From the NCBI RefSeq assembly GCF_003350005.1, contig NZ_QLKS01000003.1, forward strand, positions 62,001-126,000: a stretch of 64,000 nucleotides of DNA. Direction: 5' to 3'. Positions 50,918 to 61,306 of the stretch are shown here, piece by piece (position 1 is the first letter of the stretch; every line of letters starts with the position of its first letter). The notes beneath the pieces are model-generated. The model was given only the letters and a program-made list of their open reading frames with translations. It was not told the origin of the DNA and searched no databases. The DNA comes from Psychrobacter proteolyticus (lineage in GTDB: Bacteria; Pseudomonadota; Gammaproteobacteria; Pseudomonadales; Moraxellaceae). Both the position numbers and the translations under genes were made by a program.

Positions 50918-52672
50918 CTACAAACCCAACTCTTCTTTCATTTGCTCAATGATTTTATATTTTTGAATTTTGCCAGTGATGGTCATTGGATATTCAGTCA
51001 CAAAGCGATAGTAAGTCGGCACTTTATAATGAGCGATATGCTCACTACAGAACTCGCGTACTTCCTGTTCAGTCAAGCAGCCAGGCTCTTTCGGAATAAT
51101 CCACGCTGCCAGCACTTCACCATAACGCTTATCCGGTATACCCACGATTTGCACATCACGAATCTTCGGATGACGATAGAGATAATTTTCAATTTCTACT
51201 GGATAAATATTTTCGCCGCCGCGAATCACCATATCTTTACTACGACCAACGATTTTGACATAACCATCCTCATCCATGGTGGCCAAGTCACCGGTATGCA
51301 TCCAACCATCTTGAATCGCCTCACGCGTTTTAAAGCGGCTGCCCCAATAGCCTTTCATCACTGAATAGCCACGCGTGAGCAGCTCACCCGTCTCACCTAA
51401 CGGAACAATTTCACCTGTTTCTGTATCAACGACTTTCACCTCAAGCGCAGGCTGTACCAGTCCTACCGTCGAGACTTGTTTATCAAGTGGCGTATGCTCA
51501 TTGGTCTGGCAAGATACTGGACTGGTCTCTGTCATACCATAGGCAATGGTGACTTCGCTCATGTGCATCTTATCGATGACACGGCGCATAACTTCAATCG
51601 GACAGCTAGACCCGGCCATAATGCCCGTGCGCAAGGTAGACAAATCAAAGTTTTCAAATTCAGGATGGTCAAGCTCTGCGATAAACATCGTTGGCACGCC
51701 GTGCAGACCTGTACATTTCTCTTCTTCGACTGCTTGCAATACGGTTAACGGCTCAAAGCCATCGTTTGGATATACGATACAACCGCCATGTGTGAGAATC
51801 GCTAGATTACCAAGCACCATGCCAAAACAATGATACAGAGGTACTGGAATACACAGCCTATCCTCTTCAGTGAGGTTCATGGCTTCACCGATGAAGTAGC
51901 CGTTGTTAAGGATGTTACGATGGCTTAAGGTTGCACCTTTTGGCGTACCTGTCGTGCCACTGGTAAACTGTACATTGATAGCATCGGTGTTCTTAAGCTG
52001 AGCTTGGCGCTCGGCAACACGGGGATCGTTGGCATCGCCCTCGCTCATCCACGCAGAGAATTTCTGCATAAAACCGAAGGTCTCATCCGACTCTGGCTCA
52101 TCAATCCAAATGATACGTTCAATCGTCGGAATCTCAACCAAATCAAGCTGAGTGTAGTCTTTGTGGTAAATCTCAGGACACAGCTCGCGAATTAAACTGG
52201 CGTAGTCACTGGTTTTGAAATGGCGCATCAGTACGAGCGCTGAGCAGCCCAATTTATTTAAGGCATATTGCAATTCAAAAGTACGGTAGGCAGGATTGAT
52301 ATTAACGAGAATAACGCCGACTTTTGCCGTGGCCAATTGCATGAGCAGCCATTCAGCATTGTTGTGTGACCAAATACCGATACGATCACCAATCTCTAGT
52401 CCCATCTCAATCATACTACTGGCTAGCTGATTCACTTGCTGCTGTAGCTCACGATATGTCCAGCGGATATTTTGTTGACGGACGACCAGTGCTTCGCGCT
52501 CAGGATATTTGGAAACAATAGCATCAAAAAAATCACCGATTGTCGCTTCAATCAGCGGTACATCAGGACCTTTGTCATAGCTTTTGGTAAGGGGTGCATT
52601 GGCTGAGCGTGCGCCCATATTGATACTAGGAATGTTGTTTAAAATGGTATCGAAATCAGGATTTTGAATCAT
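50918..52672 (-). CDS. AMP-forming acyl-CoA ligase, copy 2
   Basis: Activates a carboxylic acid to its CoA thioester with ATP. Adenylate-forming motifs: [34 protein letters not shown], and [43 protein letters not shown], with the catalytic lysine in TGKIQKYKI near the end. The frame runs upstream to 52717, but AAAGGA before ATG 52672 sets the start (584 residues). Nearly identical over long stretches to the gene at 53007 and directly after it. Its place at the head of the leucine cluster suggests isovalerate or another short/branched acid as substrate (inference). Confidence 0.92.
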   Translation of the reverse strand: MIQNPDFDTILNNIPSINMGARSANAPLTKSYDKGPDVPLIEATIGDFFDAIVSKYPEREALVVRQQNIRWTYRELQQQVNQLASSMIEMGLEIGDRIGIWSHNNAEWLLMQLATAKVGVILVNINPAYRTFELQYALNKLGCSALVLMRHFKTSDYASLIRELCPEIYHKDYTQLDLVEIPTIERIIWIDEPESDETFGFMQKFSAWMSEGDANDPRVAERQAQLKNTDAINVQFTSGTTGTPKGATLSHRNILNNGYFIGEAMNLTEEDRLCIPVPLYHCFGMVLGNLAILTHGGCIVYPNDGFEPLTVLQAVEEEKCTGLHGVPTMFIAELDHPEFENFDLSTLRTGIMAGSSCPIEVMRRVIDKMHMSEVTIAYGMTETSPVSCQTNEHTPLDKQVSTVGLVQPALEVKVVDTETGEIVPLGETGELLTRGYSVMKGYWGSRFKTREAIQDGWMHTGDLATMDEDGYVKIVGRSKDMVIRGGENIYPVEIENYLYRHPKIRDVQIVGIPDKRYGEVLAAWIIPKEPGCLTEQEVREFCSEHIAHYKVPTYYRFVTEYPMTITGKIQKYKIIEQMKEELGL

Positions 52673-52894
52673 AGCGAGTCCTTTCGTTTTACTTTTTATA
52701 TTATTTATAAATCGCACTTATTAACAGCCTGCGAGCAAACCTTCTTCCTTGAGCAGGCCTTACATAGCATTCAGCTACTATAACGCCATCAATGAAAGCC
52801 TGTCAACAATATCAATACGGTATGTATCATTTAATTAAGAAGTCTGTATTTCTACTTAGTAAAAGGTAACATAGAATCATGGCAAATATTTGAC
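52673..52894. promoter_or_regulatory. Duplicated upstream region of acyl-CoA ligase copy 2
   Basis: Contains TGTCAACAATATCAATAC (52801-52818) and TGTATCATTTAATTA (52823-52837), both also present upstream of copy 1 (54950-54967 and 54972-54986). The quasi-palindrome ATAC-N5-GTAT lies at 52815-52827. Likely promoter/operator shared by both ligase genes. Confidence 0.5.
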
Positions 52895-52934
52895 ATAAAA
52901 AAGCCAGCCACAATATTTATACTATGGCTGGTTT
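52895..52934 (-). terminator. Terminator of acyl-CoA ligase copy 1
   Basis: Stem AAGCCAGCCA / TGGCTGGTT with T run on the minus strand; closely resembles the hairpin at 55042-55079. Confidence 0.8.
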
Positions 52935-53006
52935 CTACAGAAAATATGGTGTCAATAATGCATAAACCTTTTGTTTTTAATACTGGTTATTGCTCATAGT
53001 TTTAAA

Positions 53007-54764
53007 TTACTCTAAACCCAACTCTTCTATCATTTGTTCAACAATCTTGTATTTTTGAATTTTGCCAGTCACGGTCATTGGATAGTCATTGACGAATCGA
53101 AAGTAGGTCGGCACTTTGTAGTGAGCAATATGCTCCTGACAGAACTGTCTGACTTCTTCTTCGCTCAAACTGTCTGGTTCTTTTGCAATAATCCAAGCCG
53201 CTAGTACTTCACCATAGTGCTTATCAGGTACCCCTACAATTTGCACATCTCGAATCTTAGGATGACGATAGAGATAATTTTCGACTTCTACAGGATAGAT
53301 GTTTTCGCCGCCACGAATGATCATATCTTTACTACGACCAACTACAGTGATATAGCCATCCTCATCCATCACTGCCAAATCACCAGTATGCATCCAGCCA
53401 TCAGAAATTGCCGCGCGTGTTTTAAATCGGCTACCCCAGTAGCCTTTCATCACCGCATAGCCATAAGTAAGTAGCTCACCCGTCTCGCCAATCGGTACGA
53501 CATCTCCCGTTTCCGTATCTACGATTTTAACCTCAAGCGCTGGAAGCACCATCCCAACGGTAGAGACTCTTTTTTCGAGTGGCGTTTGCGAGCTAGTTTG
53601 ACAAGATGCAGGACTGGTCTCTGTCATACCATACGCAATAGTGACTTCGCTCATATGCATCTTATCCATAACACGGCGCATGACTTCTATTGGACAGCTA
53701 GAGCCACCCATCACACCTGTACGCAAGCTAGACAAATCAAAACTATCAAAATCTGGATGGTCAAGCTCCGCGATAAACATCGTCGGTACACCAAGCAAGG
53801 CGGTGCACTTCTCCTCTTCAACCGTTTGCAATACGGTCAGCGGATCAAAACCATCATTGGGATAAACGGCACAACCACCATGGGTTAAAATGGCCAGATT
53901 ACCACCTACCATGCCAAAGCAATGATAAAGCGGTAATGGAATACATAGCCTATCATCGCAGGTTAGCTTCATACCTTCACCAAGGAAATAGCCATTATTT
54001 AGGATATTACGATGGCTTAATGTGGCACCTTTTGGCGTACCTGTCGTCCCACTGGTAAATTGCACACTGATTGAGTCTGTATTTTGAAGCTGGGATTGAC
54101 GCTCGGCAACACGTGGATCGTTGGCATCACCTTCTGCCATCCATGCAGAGAACTTTTGCATAAAATTAAAGTCTTCGTCAGAGTCTGGCTCATCAATCCA
54201 AATGATACGTTCAATCGTTGGAATCTCAACCAAATCAAGCTGAGTGTAGTCTTTATGGTAAATTTCAGGACATAGCTCACGGATTAAACTGGCGTAGTCA
54301 CTGGTTTTAAAATGACGCATCAGTACCAATGCCGAGCAACCCAATTTATTCAGAGCGTATTGCAGTTCAAAGGAACGATAGGCAGGATTGATATTAACAA
54401 GGATCACACCGACTTTTGCCGTGGCTAATTGCATCAGTAGCCATTCAGCATTGTTATGCGACCAAATAGCGATACGATCGCCAATCTCAAGCCCCATCTC
54501 AATCATACTGCTTGCCAGCTGATTCACTTTCTGTTGTAGCTGTTGATACGTCCAGCGGATATTTTGATGACGAGAAACTAAGGCTTCACGCTCAGGATAT
54601 CTCTCAACAATAGCATCAAAAAAATCACCGATCGTCGCCTCAATCAGCGGTACATCAATTCCTTTGTCATGGCTTTGGGTAAGCGGCGCATTCGCTGAGC
54701 ACGCGCCTATGTCAACTTTGGGAACAGCACTAAGAATACTGTCGAAACTGGTTAGCTGGTTCAT
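53007..54764 (-). CDS. AMP-forming acyl-CoA ligase, copy 1
   Basis: Paralog of the gene at 50918, with the same motifs: [59 protein letters not shown] and catalytic lysine in TGKIQKYKI. Differences cluster at the N-terminus and in scattered surface positions (e.g. [12 protein letters not shown] versus [12 protein letters not shown]). ATG 54764 is chosen by the AAAGGA ahead of it, at the same spacing as in copy 2; 585 residues. Both copies carry their own promoter region, so the duplicated unit was promoter plus gene. Confidence 0.92.
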   Translation of the reverse strand: MNQLTSFDSILSAVPKVDIGACSANAPLTQSHDKGIDVPLIEATIGDFFDAIVERYPEREALVSRHQNIRWTYQQLQQKVNQLASSMIEMGLEIGDRIAIWSHNNAEWLLMQLATAKVGVILVNINPAYRSFELQYALNKLGCSALVLMRHFKTSDYASLIRELCPEIYHKDYTQLDLVEIPTIERIIWIDEPDSDEDFNFMQKFSAWMAEGDANDPRVAERQSQLQNTDSISVQFTSGTTGTPKGATLSHRNILNNGYFLGEGMKLTCDDRLCIPLPLYHCFGMVGGNLAILTHGGCAVYPNDGFDPLTVLQTVEEEKCTALLGVPTMFIAELDHPDFDSFDLSSLRTGVMGGSSCPIEVMRRVMDKMHMSEVTIAYGMTETSPASCQTSSQTPLEKRVSTVGMVLPALEVKIVDTETGDVVPIGETGELLTYGYAVMKGYWGSRFKTRAAISDGWMHTGDLAVMDEDGYITVVGRSKDMIIRGGENIYPVEVENYLYRHPKIRDVQIVGVPDKHYGEVLAAWIIAKEPDSLSEEEVRQFCQEHIAHYKVPTYFRFVNDYPMTVTGKIQKYKIVEQMIEELGLE

Positions 54765-55041
54765 AACGAGTCCTTTCGTTTTGATACTTGATGTTGGTAT
54801 TGCCATTTAACTGTTTATGTCAATCTATTATCGTAGAAAGTAGAAGTGCACTACTACAGTAAACACAATATTCTTCCTTGAATATCTTTTATTACTAGAC
54901 ATGATAGTCAAATCACACCCTAACCAATATAGCGCCTTAAATAAAAACATGTCAACAATATCAATACATAATGTATCATTTAATTAGTCACATAAAACTC
55001 TTGCTTAAAGAAATCATTATAAGAACATGGCAAATATTTGA
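54765..55041. promoter_or_regulatory. Upstream region of acyl-CoA ligase copy 1
   Basis: Shares two blocks with the region upstream of copy 2 (see 52673-52894). Here the spacer completes a perfect palindrome ATACATAATGTAT (54964-54976), flanked by AT-rich DNA. A dyad of this kind suits a TetR- or MerR-type operator; the regulator is not in the window. Confidence 0.5.
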
Positions 55042-55079
55042 CAAAAAAAAGCCAGCCACATCATAAATAAGGGCTGGCT
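55042..55079 (-). terminator. Terminator of the RubB-like gene
   Basis: Stem GCCAGCC / GGCTGGC with T run on the minus strand, 51 bases after the stop codon. Confidence 0.8.
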
Positions 55080-55129
55080 CAATCATTAATACTGCGTTTT
55101 AAACGTGCTCTCTTAAAACACGCCTATCA

Positions 55130-56392
55130 TTATGCTTTAGGTACGGCAGGGGCAGGCACTTTTATCGTCACAGTTGCACTCACTGCACTGTTATCATCAA
55201 GTAAATCCATGATTAGCTCATCGTCGCTTTCAGTCTTCACTTGCCAATTACCTGCTGCTTGCGGTACACCCGTCACAATCACAGAGATGGCTTTATTTTT
55301 TAGGCGAATCATCGGCGGCTTATGGTCATAGCCACTATGTTCGTGACCTAAAATATCGTCAGCGATAGTCGCAGCTTGCGCGCGTAATGGCGCAACGTAA
55401 CGACAAGCGACCCCATTGATAGACATACAGTCGCCGATGGCATAGATATTCGCTGCATTGGTACGTAACGTCGCTGCATCCACTACGATACCCGTACGGC
55501 GATCGAATTCCACACCAGCCGCCGCAGGTAATTGCTCATCGACTGTCAGACCTGTACTGGCAATCACATGATCTACAATCAGTGGTTCGAGCGGCTGAGT
55601 ATCAGTATTGTCTGCATCCGATGATAACGATGCATAGTCCACTTGTAGTTTCTCGGCATCTTCGCTGTCATGGTTATTGTCATCGTCATTAACACGAGTG
55701 ACAGCTGATACTTGATAACCGCCTAAGAATTGAATACCCTGCGACTCGATCGCTTTGGCGATACGTGCGGTTGCTTTTGCTGGTAACATCTGTGAAAGCG
55801 GTGCATCGTTTAGATCAATGAGCGTTACTTTATGACCAGCTTTAAGCAAGTCTTCTGCGATTTCTGTACCCACCATACCAGCACCAACGATCGCAACGTG
55901 CTGGCTACCTGTTGCTAGCTTTTCTTGTAGCTGACTAAAACGCTCGATATGATTGACATGCCAGACCAAATCTTGTGGCAGACTTTTAGGAAAGATAGGG
56001 TGCGCGCCCATCGCCAGTACCATTTTCTCATAGCCGATAGTTGTCAGCGCATCATCTGACTGTGCAGTAGATCGTACCTGTACAGTTTGGCTCACTGGAT
56101 CGATATCTGTCACTTGCGTATTGGCTAGCAACGTCACTTCTGCTGTGTTCGCCGCCTCGCTACCAGATGCCCGTACCAAGTCTGATGCTCGTTTGTTTTG
56201 GCTGATTGCCATTGTCAGCATTGGCTTATGATAACGGTCGGCACTATCAGCCGTGATTAGGGTAATTGGAATCTCTGTGTCTTTGGCACGAATGGCATCA
56301 ATGACATGCCAGCCTGCCAGTCCTGCACCAATAATAACGACACCTTTTTTTGCTACTGTATTCGATGCTACAGATAGGTTTTCTACGCTCAT
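55130..56392 (-). CDS. FAD-dependent pyridine nucleotide-disulfide oxidoreductase, rubredoxin-reductase-like
   Basis: NAD(P)H-dependent flavoprotein, 420 residues. FAD-binding GVVIIGAGLAGWHVIDAIRAK at the N-terminus, NAD-binding VAIVGAGMVGTEIAEDLLKAGHKVTLID (about 165-192), and NIYAIGDCMSINGV near the C-terminus, the conserved FAD-ribityl motif. Overall pattern matches rubredoxin-NAD reductases (RubB/AlkT), which feed electrons to alkane monooxygenase; a rubredoxin gene was not found in the window, so the partner is unknown. Polar insertion with many Asp/Asn at about 235-270. Confidence 0.88.
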   Translation of the reverse strand: MSVENLSVASNTVAKKGVVIIGAGLAGWHVIDAIRAKDTEIPITLITADSADRYHKPMLTMAISQNKRASDLVRASGSEAANTAEVTLLANTQVTDIDPVSQTVQVRSTAQSDDALTTIGYEKMVLAMGAHPIFPKSLPQDLVWHVNHIERFSQLQEKLATGSQHVAIVGAGMVGTEIAEDLLKAGHKVTLIDLNDAPLSQMLPAKATARIAKAIESQGIQFLGGYQVSAVTRVNDDDNNHDSEDAEKLQVDYASLSSDADNTDTQPLEPLIVDHVIASTGLTVDEQLPAAAGVEFDRRTGIVVDAATLRTNAANIYAIGDCMSINGVACRYVAPLRAQAATIADDILGHEHSGYDHKPPMIRLKNKAISVIVTGVPQAAGNWQVKTESDDELIMDLLDDNSAVSATVTIKVPAPAVPKA

Positions 56393-56491
56393 ACAAACTC
56401 CAATATGGTTTATGAATTATTTTAATTATCAAAAATATTGACCGCTATTGTATCAGTAAACAGCCATTCACTCACCTATCTAGCAATTCAC

Positions 56492-57106
56492 TTAGTCAAT
56501 ATCGAACTCCATGCGATGCGCTGTTGCACGCATAGTTTCACTATCTATTAATTTTTCTATACAGTATAGACTTGCATGGATGCCTGCACTTATCCCCGCT
56601 GATGTGATGATATTACCAGTATCATCACTAGCATCTACAAAACGAGTATGCGAGATTACATCGATATCAGGATAGGATGCTAAATTATCCAAATCCATCC
56701 AGTGCGTGGTTGCTGGCTTACCAGCTAGCAAACCTGCCTTAGCCAATAGCAACGCTCCTGTACACACTGAAAGCGTCAGCTCTGCCAAACTTGCTTGAGT
56801 GATAATCCAATTAATTACCACCTTATTATATATTTCTGTTTTTTCGGCACCGTAACCACCAGGGACGATTAAAACATCAATGTCTGGGTGATTGGCAAAA
56901 CTATAGTCAGGAATAACTTGTAGGCCATTCCTAGCGGATATAGTGGCTTGATGCTCAGCAATAGTTATAACCTTAAAGTGCTTATCATCACTGGCACTGG
57001 CAGCATTTTCAGCCAACGAAAACACCTCAAAAGGTCCTGCAAAATCCAGTACTTCTACTTCATTGAACAGTAGTATGCCGACGGTTCGTTTTAGCGTCAT
57101 ATTCAA
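56492..57106 (-). CDS. DJ-1/PfpI-family protein
   Basis: 204-residue class I glutamine-amidotransferase-like protein. It has VGILLFNEVEVLDFAGPFEVF with the acidic residue that poises the cysteine, VLIVPGGYGAEKTE, and the nucleophile elbow LSVCTGALLLAKAGLLAGKPATTHW. The pattern fits ThiJ/PfpI members near isonitrile hydratase (inhA) and AraC-associated DJ-1 domains. Substrate unknown. Single gene downstream of a ~400-bp non-coding gap (57107-57503). Confidence 0.88.
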   Translation of the reverse strand: MNMTLKRTVGILLFNEVEVLDFAGPFEVFSLAENAASASDDKHFKVITIAEHQATISARNGLQVIPDYSFANHPDIDVLIVPGGYGAEKTEIYNKVVINWIITQASLAELTLSVCTGALLLAKAGLLAGKPATTHWMDLDNLASYPDIDVISHTRFVDASDDTGNIITSAGISAGIHASLYCIEKLIDSETMRATAHRMEFDID

Positions 57107-57360
57107 TCCTAACTAAGTTGATAGCGTTAAATAAAATTAAACTCATCTATATTATGACTACTACCTTTCCAAACTTGTTTGATTAATCAGATGAGCCATT
57201 TCATCTGCCTTTACCGTTTGCTATCTTTCTAATCCGACAACAATTCTCGCTCTATTTTCAGCGGCTTTATAGTCTCAAAGCTACCTTATTCAAACTCCTT
57301 GTGTGTAAACATCATAGGCTCAAAATCGTTTTTCAAATAGCTATACAAAAAAAGCTCAAT

Positions 57361-57412
57361 ACAAAGCGCCCTATTAAAGATAGCGTTTAACTGTCTTTAA
57401 TAAGGCGCTTTG
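57361..57412 (-). terminator. Hairpin terminator after the amino-acid ABC operon
   Basis: A near-perfect 22-bp stem (ACAAAGCGCCCTATTAAAGA with its complement at 57391-57412) between the ABC ATPase gene and the PfpI gene; the A/T tail on the minus strand starts a few bases later. Nothing else was recognised in 57107-57503. Confidence 0.65.
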
Positions 57413-57503
57413 TATGATTATTAGCAGTGGAAAGAAAAGTAAGCTTTAGAACACGTCTTCATATTAGAAATACTGCTATAAACAATCGTAAACCAAAGTG
57501 TAT

Positions 57504-58310
57504 TTAATGATTCAAAATCTTCGATAAGAACATCTGCGCACGGTCACTTTTTGCCCCTTCAAAAAACTCATCCTTACTACAGTTTTCTACGATATGCCCT
57601 TCATCCATAAAGATAATACGATTGGCTACCTGACTGGCAAAGCCCATCTCATGCGTCACGCACATCATGGTCATACCGTCACGAGTCAGCTCGACCATCA
57701 CATCTAGCACCTCTTGAATCATCTCAGGATCAAGCGCGGAGGTTGGCTCATCAAACAGCATTGCGACGGGATCCATGGCCAACGCTCGCGCAATCGCAAC
57801 GCGCTGCTGCTGACCACCAGAGAGCTCCGCTGGATATTTCGCCGCTTGTACCGTCAGACCAACACGATCTAGATAGGCCATCGCTTTTTGTTTGGCCTCA
57901 GACTCTTTACGGCCCAACACTTTGATTTGTGCCACGGTTAAATTATCAATAATAGTCAAATGTGGAAACAACTCAAAATGCTGAAATACCATGCCGACAC
58001 GGCTACGTAACTTGGGCAAGTTAGTCTTCGGATCACCGACAGAGATACCATTGACCATGATGTCACCTTTTTGAAAAGGCTCAAGTCCATTCACTGTCTT
58101 AATCAAAGTTGATTTACCACTGCCCGATGGACCACAAACAACAACGACATCACCTTTATGTACATGCGCCGTACAGTCAGTCAGTACTTGAAAATCTCCA
58201 TACCATTTACTGACATTAGATATCTCAATGACCATCTCATCACTAGCATGACCACTATTGGTAACCAGCCCGCCAAAGGCATTTAAGTACGTATCAGCAT
58301 TGCTCATCAC
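57504..58310 (-). CDS. gltL: Polar amino-acid ABC transporter ATP-binding protein
   Basis: Energises uptake of glutamate/aspartate-type amino acids. ABC motifs: Walker A GPSGSGKSTLIK, Q-loop VFQHFELFPHLT, signature LSGGQQQRVAIARALA, Walker B AMLFDEPTSALD, and H-loop THEMGF. 268 residues, with about 25 extra at the N-terminus relative to E. coli GltL. Operon order on the minus strand: binding protein, GltJ-type permease, GltK-type permease, ATPase. Start uncertain between two adjacent ATGs. Confidence 0.92.
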   Translation of the reverse strand: MMSNADTYLNAFGGLVTNSGHASDEMVIEISNVSKWYGDFQVLTDCTAHVHKGDVVVVCGPSGSGKSTLIKTVNGLEPFQKGDIMVNGISVGDPKTNLPKLRSRVGMVFQHFELFPHLTIIDNLTVAQIKVLGRKESEAKQKAMAYLDRVGLTVQAAKYPAELSGGQQQRVAIARALAMDPVAMLFDEPTSALDPEMIQEVLDVMVELTRDGMTMMCVTHEMGFASQVANRIIFMDEGHIVENCSKDEFFEGAKSDRAQMFLSKILNH

Positions 58311-58426
58311 TGGCTCCTAACCACATTATTTTCGATAATCATTATTTAAAAAAGGTAAATCAAATGCTCAATTCAAGCTCCCAACACTCAAAAGCGCAAG
58401 CGATAGCTCTATTAAAATACGCTCAA

Positions 58427-59095
58427 TTAAAACCGCAAACGCTTTTGTAATTGTTGCACGCCAATAGAAGCACTTAAGCTAATCACAAAATAGACAGCAC
58501 CAGCACCTAGGATATACGGCGTGAGTAATCCCATTAGCTCTCCGCGCACGTAGGCTGCGCGGAAAAAGTCAGTCAAACCAATGGCAAATACCAGTGTCGT
58601 ATCTTGGAATAAAATAATACATTGCTGCAAAATCAATGGCAGCATCTTACGAAAGGCTTGTGGCAAGATGACAAGACGCATGGTCTGCCCATAAGTCATA
58701 CCGAGCGCTTTTGCCGCATTGACCTGCCCGCTACCAATCGATTGAATACCAGCACGCACCACTTCTGAGAAGTAAGCCGCCTCAAACATCATAAATGCGA
58801 CCACACAAGAGGCAAACGCAGCGTCGAGTTGCAGGTACTTACCCGCTACCCAAAGATAAATCATCGGTACAGCAAAGTAGAACCACAGTAATACCAATAG
58901 CAAAGGTACAGAGCGAAAGTAATTGACGTATAGTTTGGCTGGAATTTCAAGCGCTTTGATACCTGACAAGCGCATCAATGCCAGTACAGTTCCTAAACTG
59001 ATACCACCCAAAATAGCCAAGAACAATACTTTTAAGGTGGTAAGCATGCCACCCATCAAACCAGGATAGGCTGTTGCCAATTCGGTCATATTCAT
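58427..59095 (-). CDS. gltK: Amino-acid ABC transporter permease (GltK type)
   Basis: Inner-membrane permease of the HisMQ family, 222 residues, about five transmembrane helices. It shows the N-terminal GMLTTLKVLFLAILGG and the conserved EAA loop EVVRAGIQSIGSGQVNAAKALGM. The start overlaps the gltJ stop codon (ATGA), and GGGAGGT precedes it, showing translational coupling. Confidence 0.93.
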   Translation of the reverse strand: MNMTELATAYPGLMGGMLTTLKVLFLAILGGISLGTVLALMRLSGIKALEIPAKLYVNYFRSVPLLLVLLWFYFAVPMIYLWVAGKYLQLDAAFASCVVAFMMFEAAYFSEVVRAGIQSIGSGQVNAAKALGMTYGQTMRLVILPQAFRKMLPLILQQCIILFQDTTLVFAIGLTDFFRAAYVRGELMGLLTPYILGAGAVYFVISLSASIGVQQLQKRLRF

Positions 59096-59838
59096 TTCTG
59101 ACCTCCCGCAATAAGCCCAGGCACACGCAATTTACGTTCAATCAATCCCATAATAGCGATTAAGGATAAATTGAAAACCAAATAAATAATCGTCGCGTAA
59201 GTATATATCTCGATACTATTTTGAGTGTACTCGCTGATGGTTTTGGTTTGGCTAATCAGCTCCATTACCCCCACGAGCGAAGCCACAGAGGCGTTTTTAA
59301 AACAGTTGGTCAGCTCAGAGCTGAGCGGTGGCAAGATAATACGGAATGCTTGCGGTAGCAGCACTTCTTTATAGACTTGAGGAATACTAAACCCTAACGC
59401 ATAAGCCGCATTAATCTGTCCATCCGGTAATGACTCAATACCTGTCCGTACCTGTTCAACAATACGAGCAGCAGTAAATAAGCCCAAACCGATACTGGCG
59501 GATAACATGGCTGAGGTATTCGGAGACAAGTCCTTATACCACCATTCTTGTATCGTCGGCGTGAGCCAGCCAGGGGCGATATAAAACCAAAAGAACAGTT
59601 GAACAAGCAGTGGAATATTGCGAAAAAATGTCACATAAGCCGTACCGATTGCACGAGCGGTCTTGTTGGGCAAGGTGCGCATGATACCAAAGATGGTACC
59701 CACAACCATAGCGATGGCCCATGCGATACTGCCAATTAATAACAGCCAGCCAAGACCAGTGATCATCCAATGGATATAGAGCTCGTTGCCAATACCAGTC
59801 TGCTCAAAGAGCACACCCCAGTTCCAGCTATAATTCAT
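59092..59838 (-). CDS. gltJ: Amino-acid ABC transporter permease (GltJ type)
   Basis: Partner permease of GltK, 248 residues. The EAA loop reads RIVEQVRTGIESLPDGQINAAYALG, and FRNIPLLVQLFFWFY is the helix typical of polar amino-acid permeases. ATG 59838 is used, supported by GGAGAG just upstream; the longer frame beginning at 59856 overlaps that site. Follows the binding-protein gene by about 98 bases. Confidence 0.93.
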   Translation of the reverse strand: MNYSWNWGVLFEQTGIGNELYIHWMITGLGWLLLIGSIAWAIAMVVGTIFGIMRTLPNKTARAIGTAYVTFFRNIPLLVQLFFWFYIAPGWLTPTIQEWWYKDLSPNTSAMLSASIGLGLFTAARIVEQVRTGIESLPDGQINAAYALGFSIPQVYKEVLLPQAFRIILPPLSSELTNCFKNASVASLVGVMELISQTKTISEYTQNSIEIYTYATIIYLVFNLSLIAIMGLIERKLRVPGLIAGGQK

Positions 59839-59935
59839 GGTTGTCTCTCCGAGCAACGATTGATAAGCCTATACGTCAAATAAGATTACTGACTATCTGA
59901 ACGTATAGGCAAGCTATGTTGAGGGACAATGAGCG

Positions 59936-60913
59936 TTACTGCGCTACTGTTTCTTTAGGCTGAGCGCTGTCATGCGGATTGGCAATCAAGGCTTTTAAGT
60001 TGTCTGACATCTCAAAGTTTAGATTGACATTCTTTGGCGGGACTGGGTTCAAGAACCATTTGTCATAAATACTATTAATCTCACCTGAGCTAAAGACATT
60101 ATTCAACGCTTCATTGACGACGGCTTTGAATTCAGGATCATCTTTACGCATCATACAACCATAAATTTCAAAAGACTGTGGCTCACCAACGATAACCCAT
60201 TCATCAGGATTTTTTGCTTTGGCTTTTTCGCCAGCAAGGAGTACATCATCCATCATAAAGGCATCAGCACGACCATTTTCTAACATCAAAAATGCTTCGC
60301 CGTGGTCTTTTGCTGAGATAATGTTCATATCCATCTTGTTGTCATCGTTGTATTGACGGATATAGCGCTCTGAAGTCGTGCCTGCTGTCGTTACCAGAGT
60401 CTTGCCTTTTAGACCTTCAAAGTCTTGAATACCAGAGTCTTTTTTGGTCAACAGACGCGTACCAATTTCAAAGAAACCGTTTGAGAAAGCGACTTGCTTT
60501 TGACGTTCTTCGTTATTGGTGGTTGAGCCACACTCAAAATCTACCGTGCCGTTTTGTACCAACGGGATACGAGTCTGCGAAGTGATTAGGTTATAGCGAA
60601 CGTTAAGATCTGGCATATTTAGCTTTTGCTTAACTGCTTCAACCACTTTCATTTCTAGGTCGTGCGCATAGCCAATCGGCTGATTAGGATCATCAGCAAT
60701 ATAAGAAAAAGGAATAGATGAGTCACGGTGACCGACAACGATGGTGCCAGAGTCTTTGATTTTTTGTAGCGTGCCGTTAGTCGTGGTTTCTGTCGTGGTA
60801 GCATCATCTGCTGGCGCAGCATCTGTATTGGTCTGGCTACTGTTGTTACAACCAGCTAAGCTCAATGCCATAAAGGCAGCCAAAGTCAACGGTTTAGAAA
60901 ATAAGTGGGTCAT
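59936..60913 (-). CDS. gltI: Amino-acid ABC transporter substrate-binding lipoprotein (GltI type)
   Basis: Periplasmic binding protein for glutamate/aspartate-like ligands, anchored as a lipoprotein: signal ending LSLAGCNN with Cys at about residue 21. An Asp/Thr-rich linker precedes the SBP_bac_3 domain: IVVGHRDSSIPFSYIADDPNQPIGYAHDL, NGTVDFECGSTTNNEERQKQVAFS and ENGRADAFMMDD. ATG 60913 is chosen because AAAGGA lies before it and the signal peptide begins there; the frame extends upstream to 60973. 325 residues. Confidence 0.93.
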   Translation of the reverse strand: MTHLFSKPLTLAAFMALSLAGCNNSSQTNTDAAPADDATTTETTTNGTLQKIKDSGTIVVGHRDSSIPFSYIADDPNQPIGYAHDLEMKVVEAVKQKLNMPDLNVRYNLITSQTRIPLVQNGTVDFECGSTTNNEERQKQVAFSNGFFEIGTRLLTKKDSGIQDFEGLKGKTLVTTAGTTSERYIRQYNDDNKMDMNIISAKDHGEAFLMLENGRADAFMMDDVLLAGEKAKAKNPDEWVIVGEPQSFEIYGCMMRKDDPEFKAVVNEALNNVFSSGEINSIYDKWFLNPVPPKNVNLNFEMSDNLKALIANPHDSAQPKETVAQ

Positions 60914-61306
60914 GGAATACATCCTTTTATCACAAGCTTTTATCACAAGATTGAATGAGTGCTTTGAAGACATGAGTCTGATTGACTGACCTCATTGCCC
61001 CGCATCCGTACGGTTGTTGCTATTGTTTATCACAATGCAACTTAATGTTACTGTACAACAAATTTGCAGTAGAGGGTGAATTTTTTTTGAGAGAGTACAT
61101 ATTTATGAATATATTTATATTCTGGCTATAAAATGTTGGCTTATAGCGGCTACCTACTCAGAACTTTGTACAAACAGCTGCTTGGTTATTTAAGCTCGTT
61201 ATTAACCTTTGCTGCTTATAATCGTCAAGACAGTCTACTAAGTGAGATTGATAAATCGGCAGTAATCCCCATAAAGCAAACAACTTCTCTATACTACAAA
61301 TGACTT
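60914..61306. other. Divergent intergenic region gltI / hslO
   Basis: About 390 bases, no gene-like frame. It must hold the promoters of both genes. A short near-repeat CTTTTATCACAAG occurs twice in tandem at 60923-60950. Otherwise nothing recognised. Confidence 0.4.
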
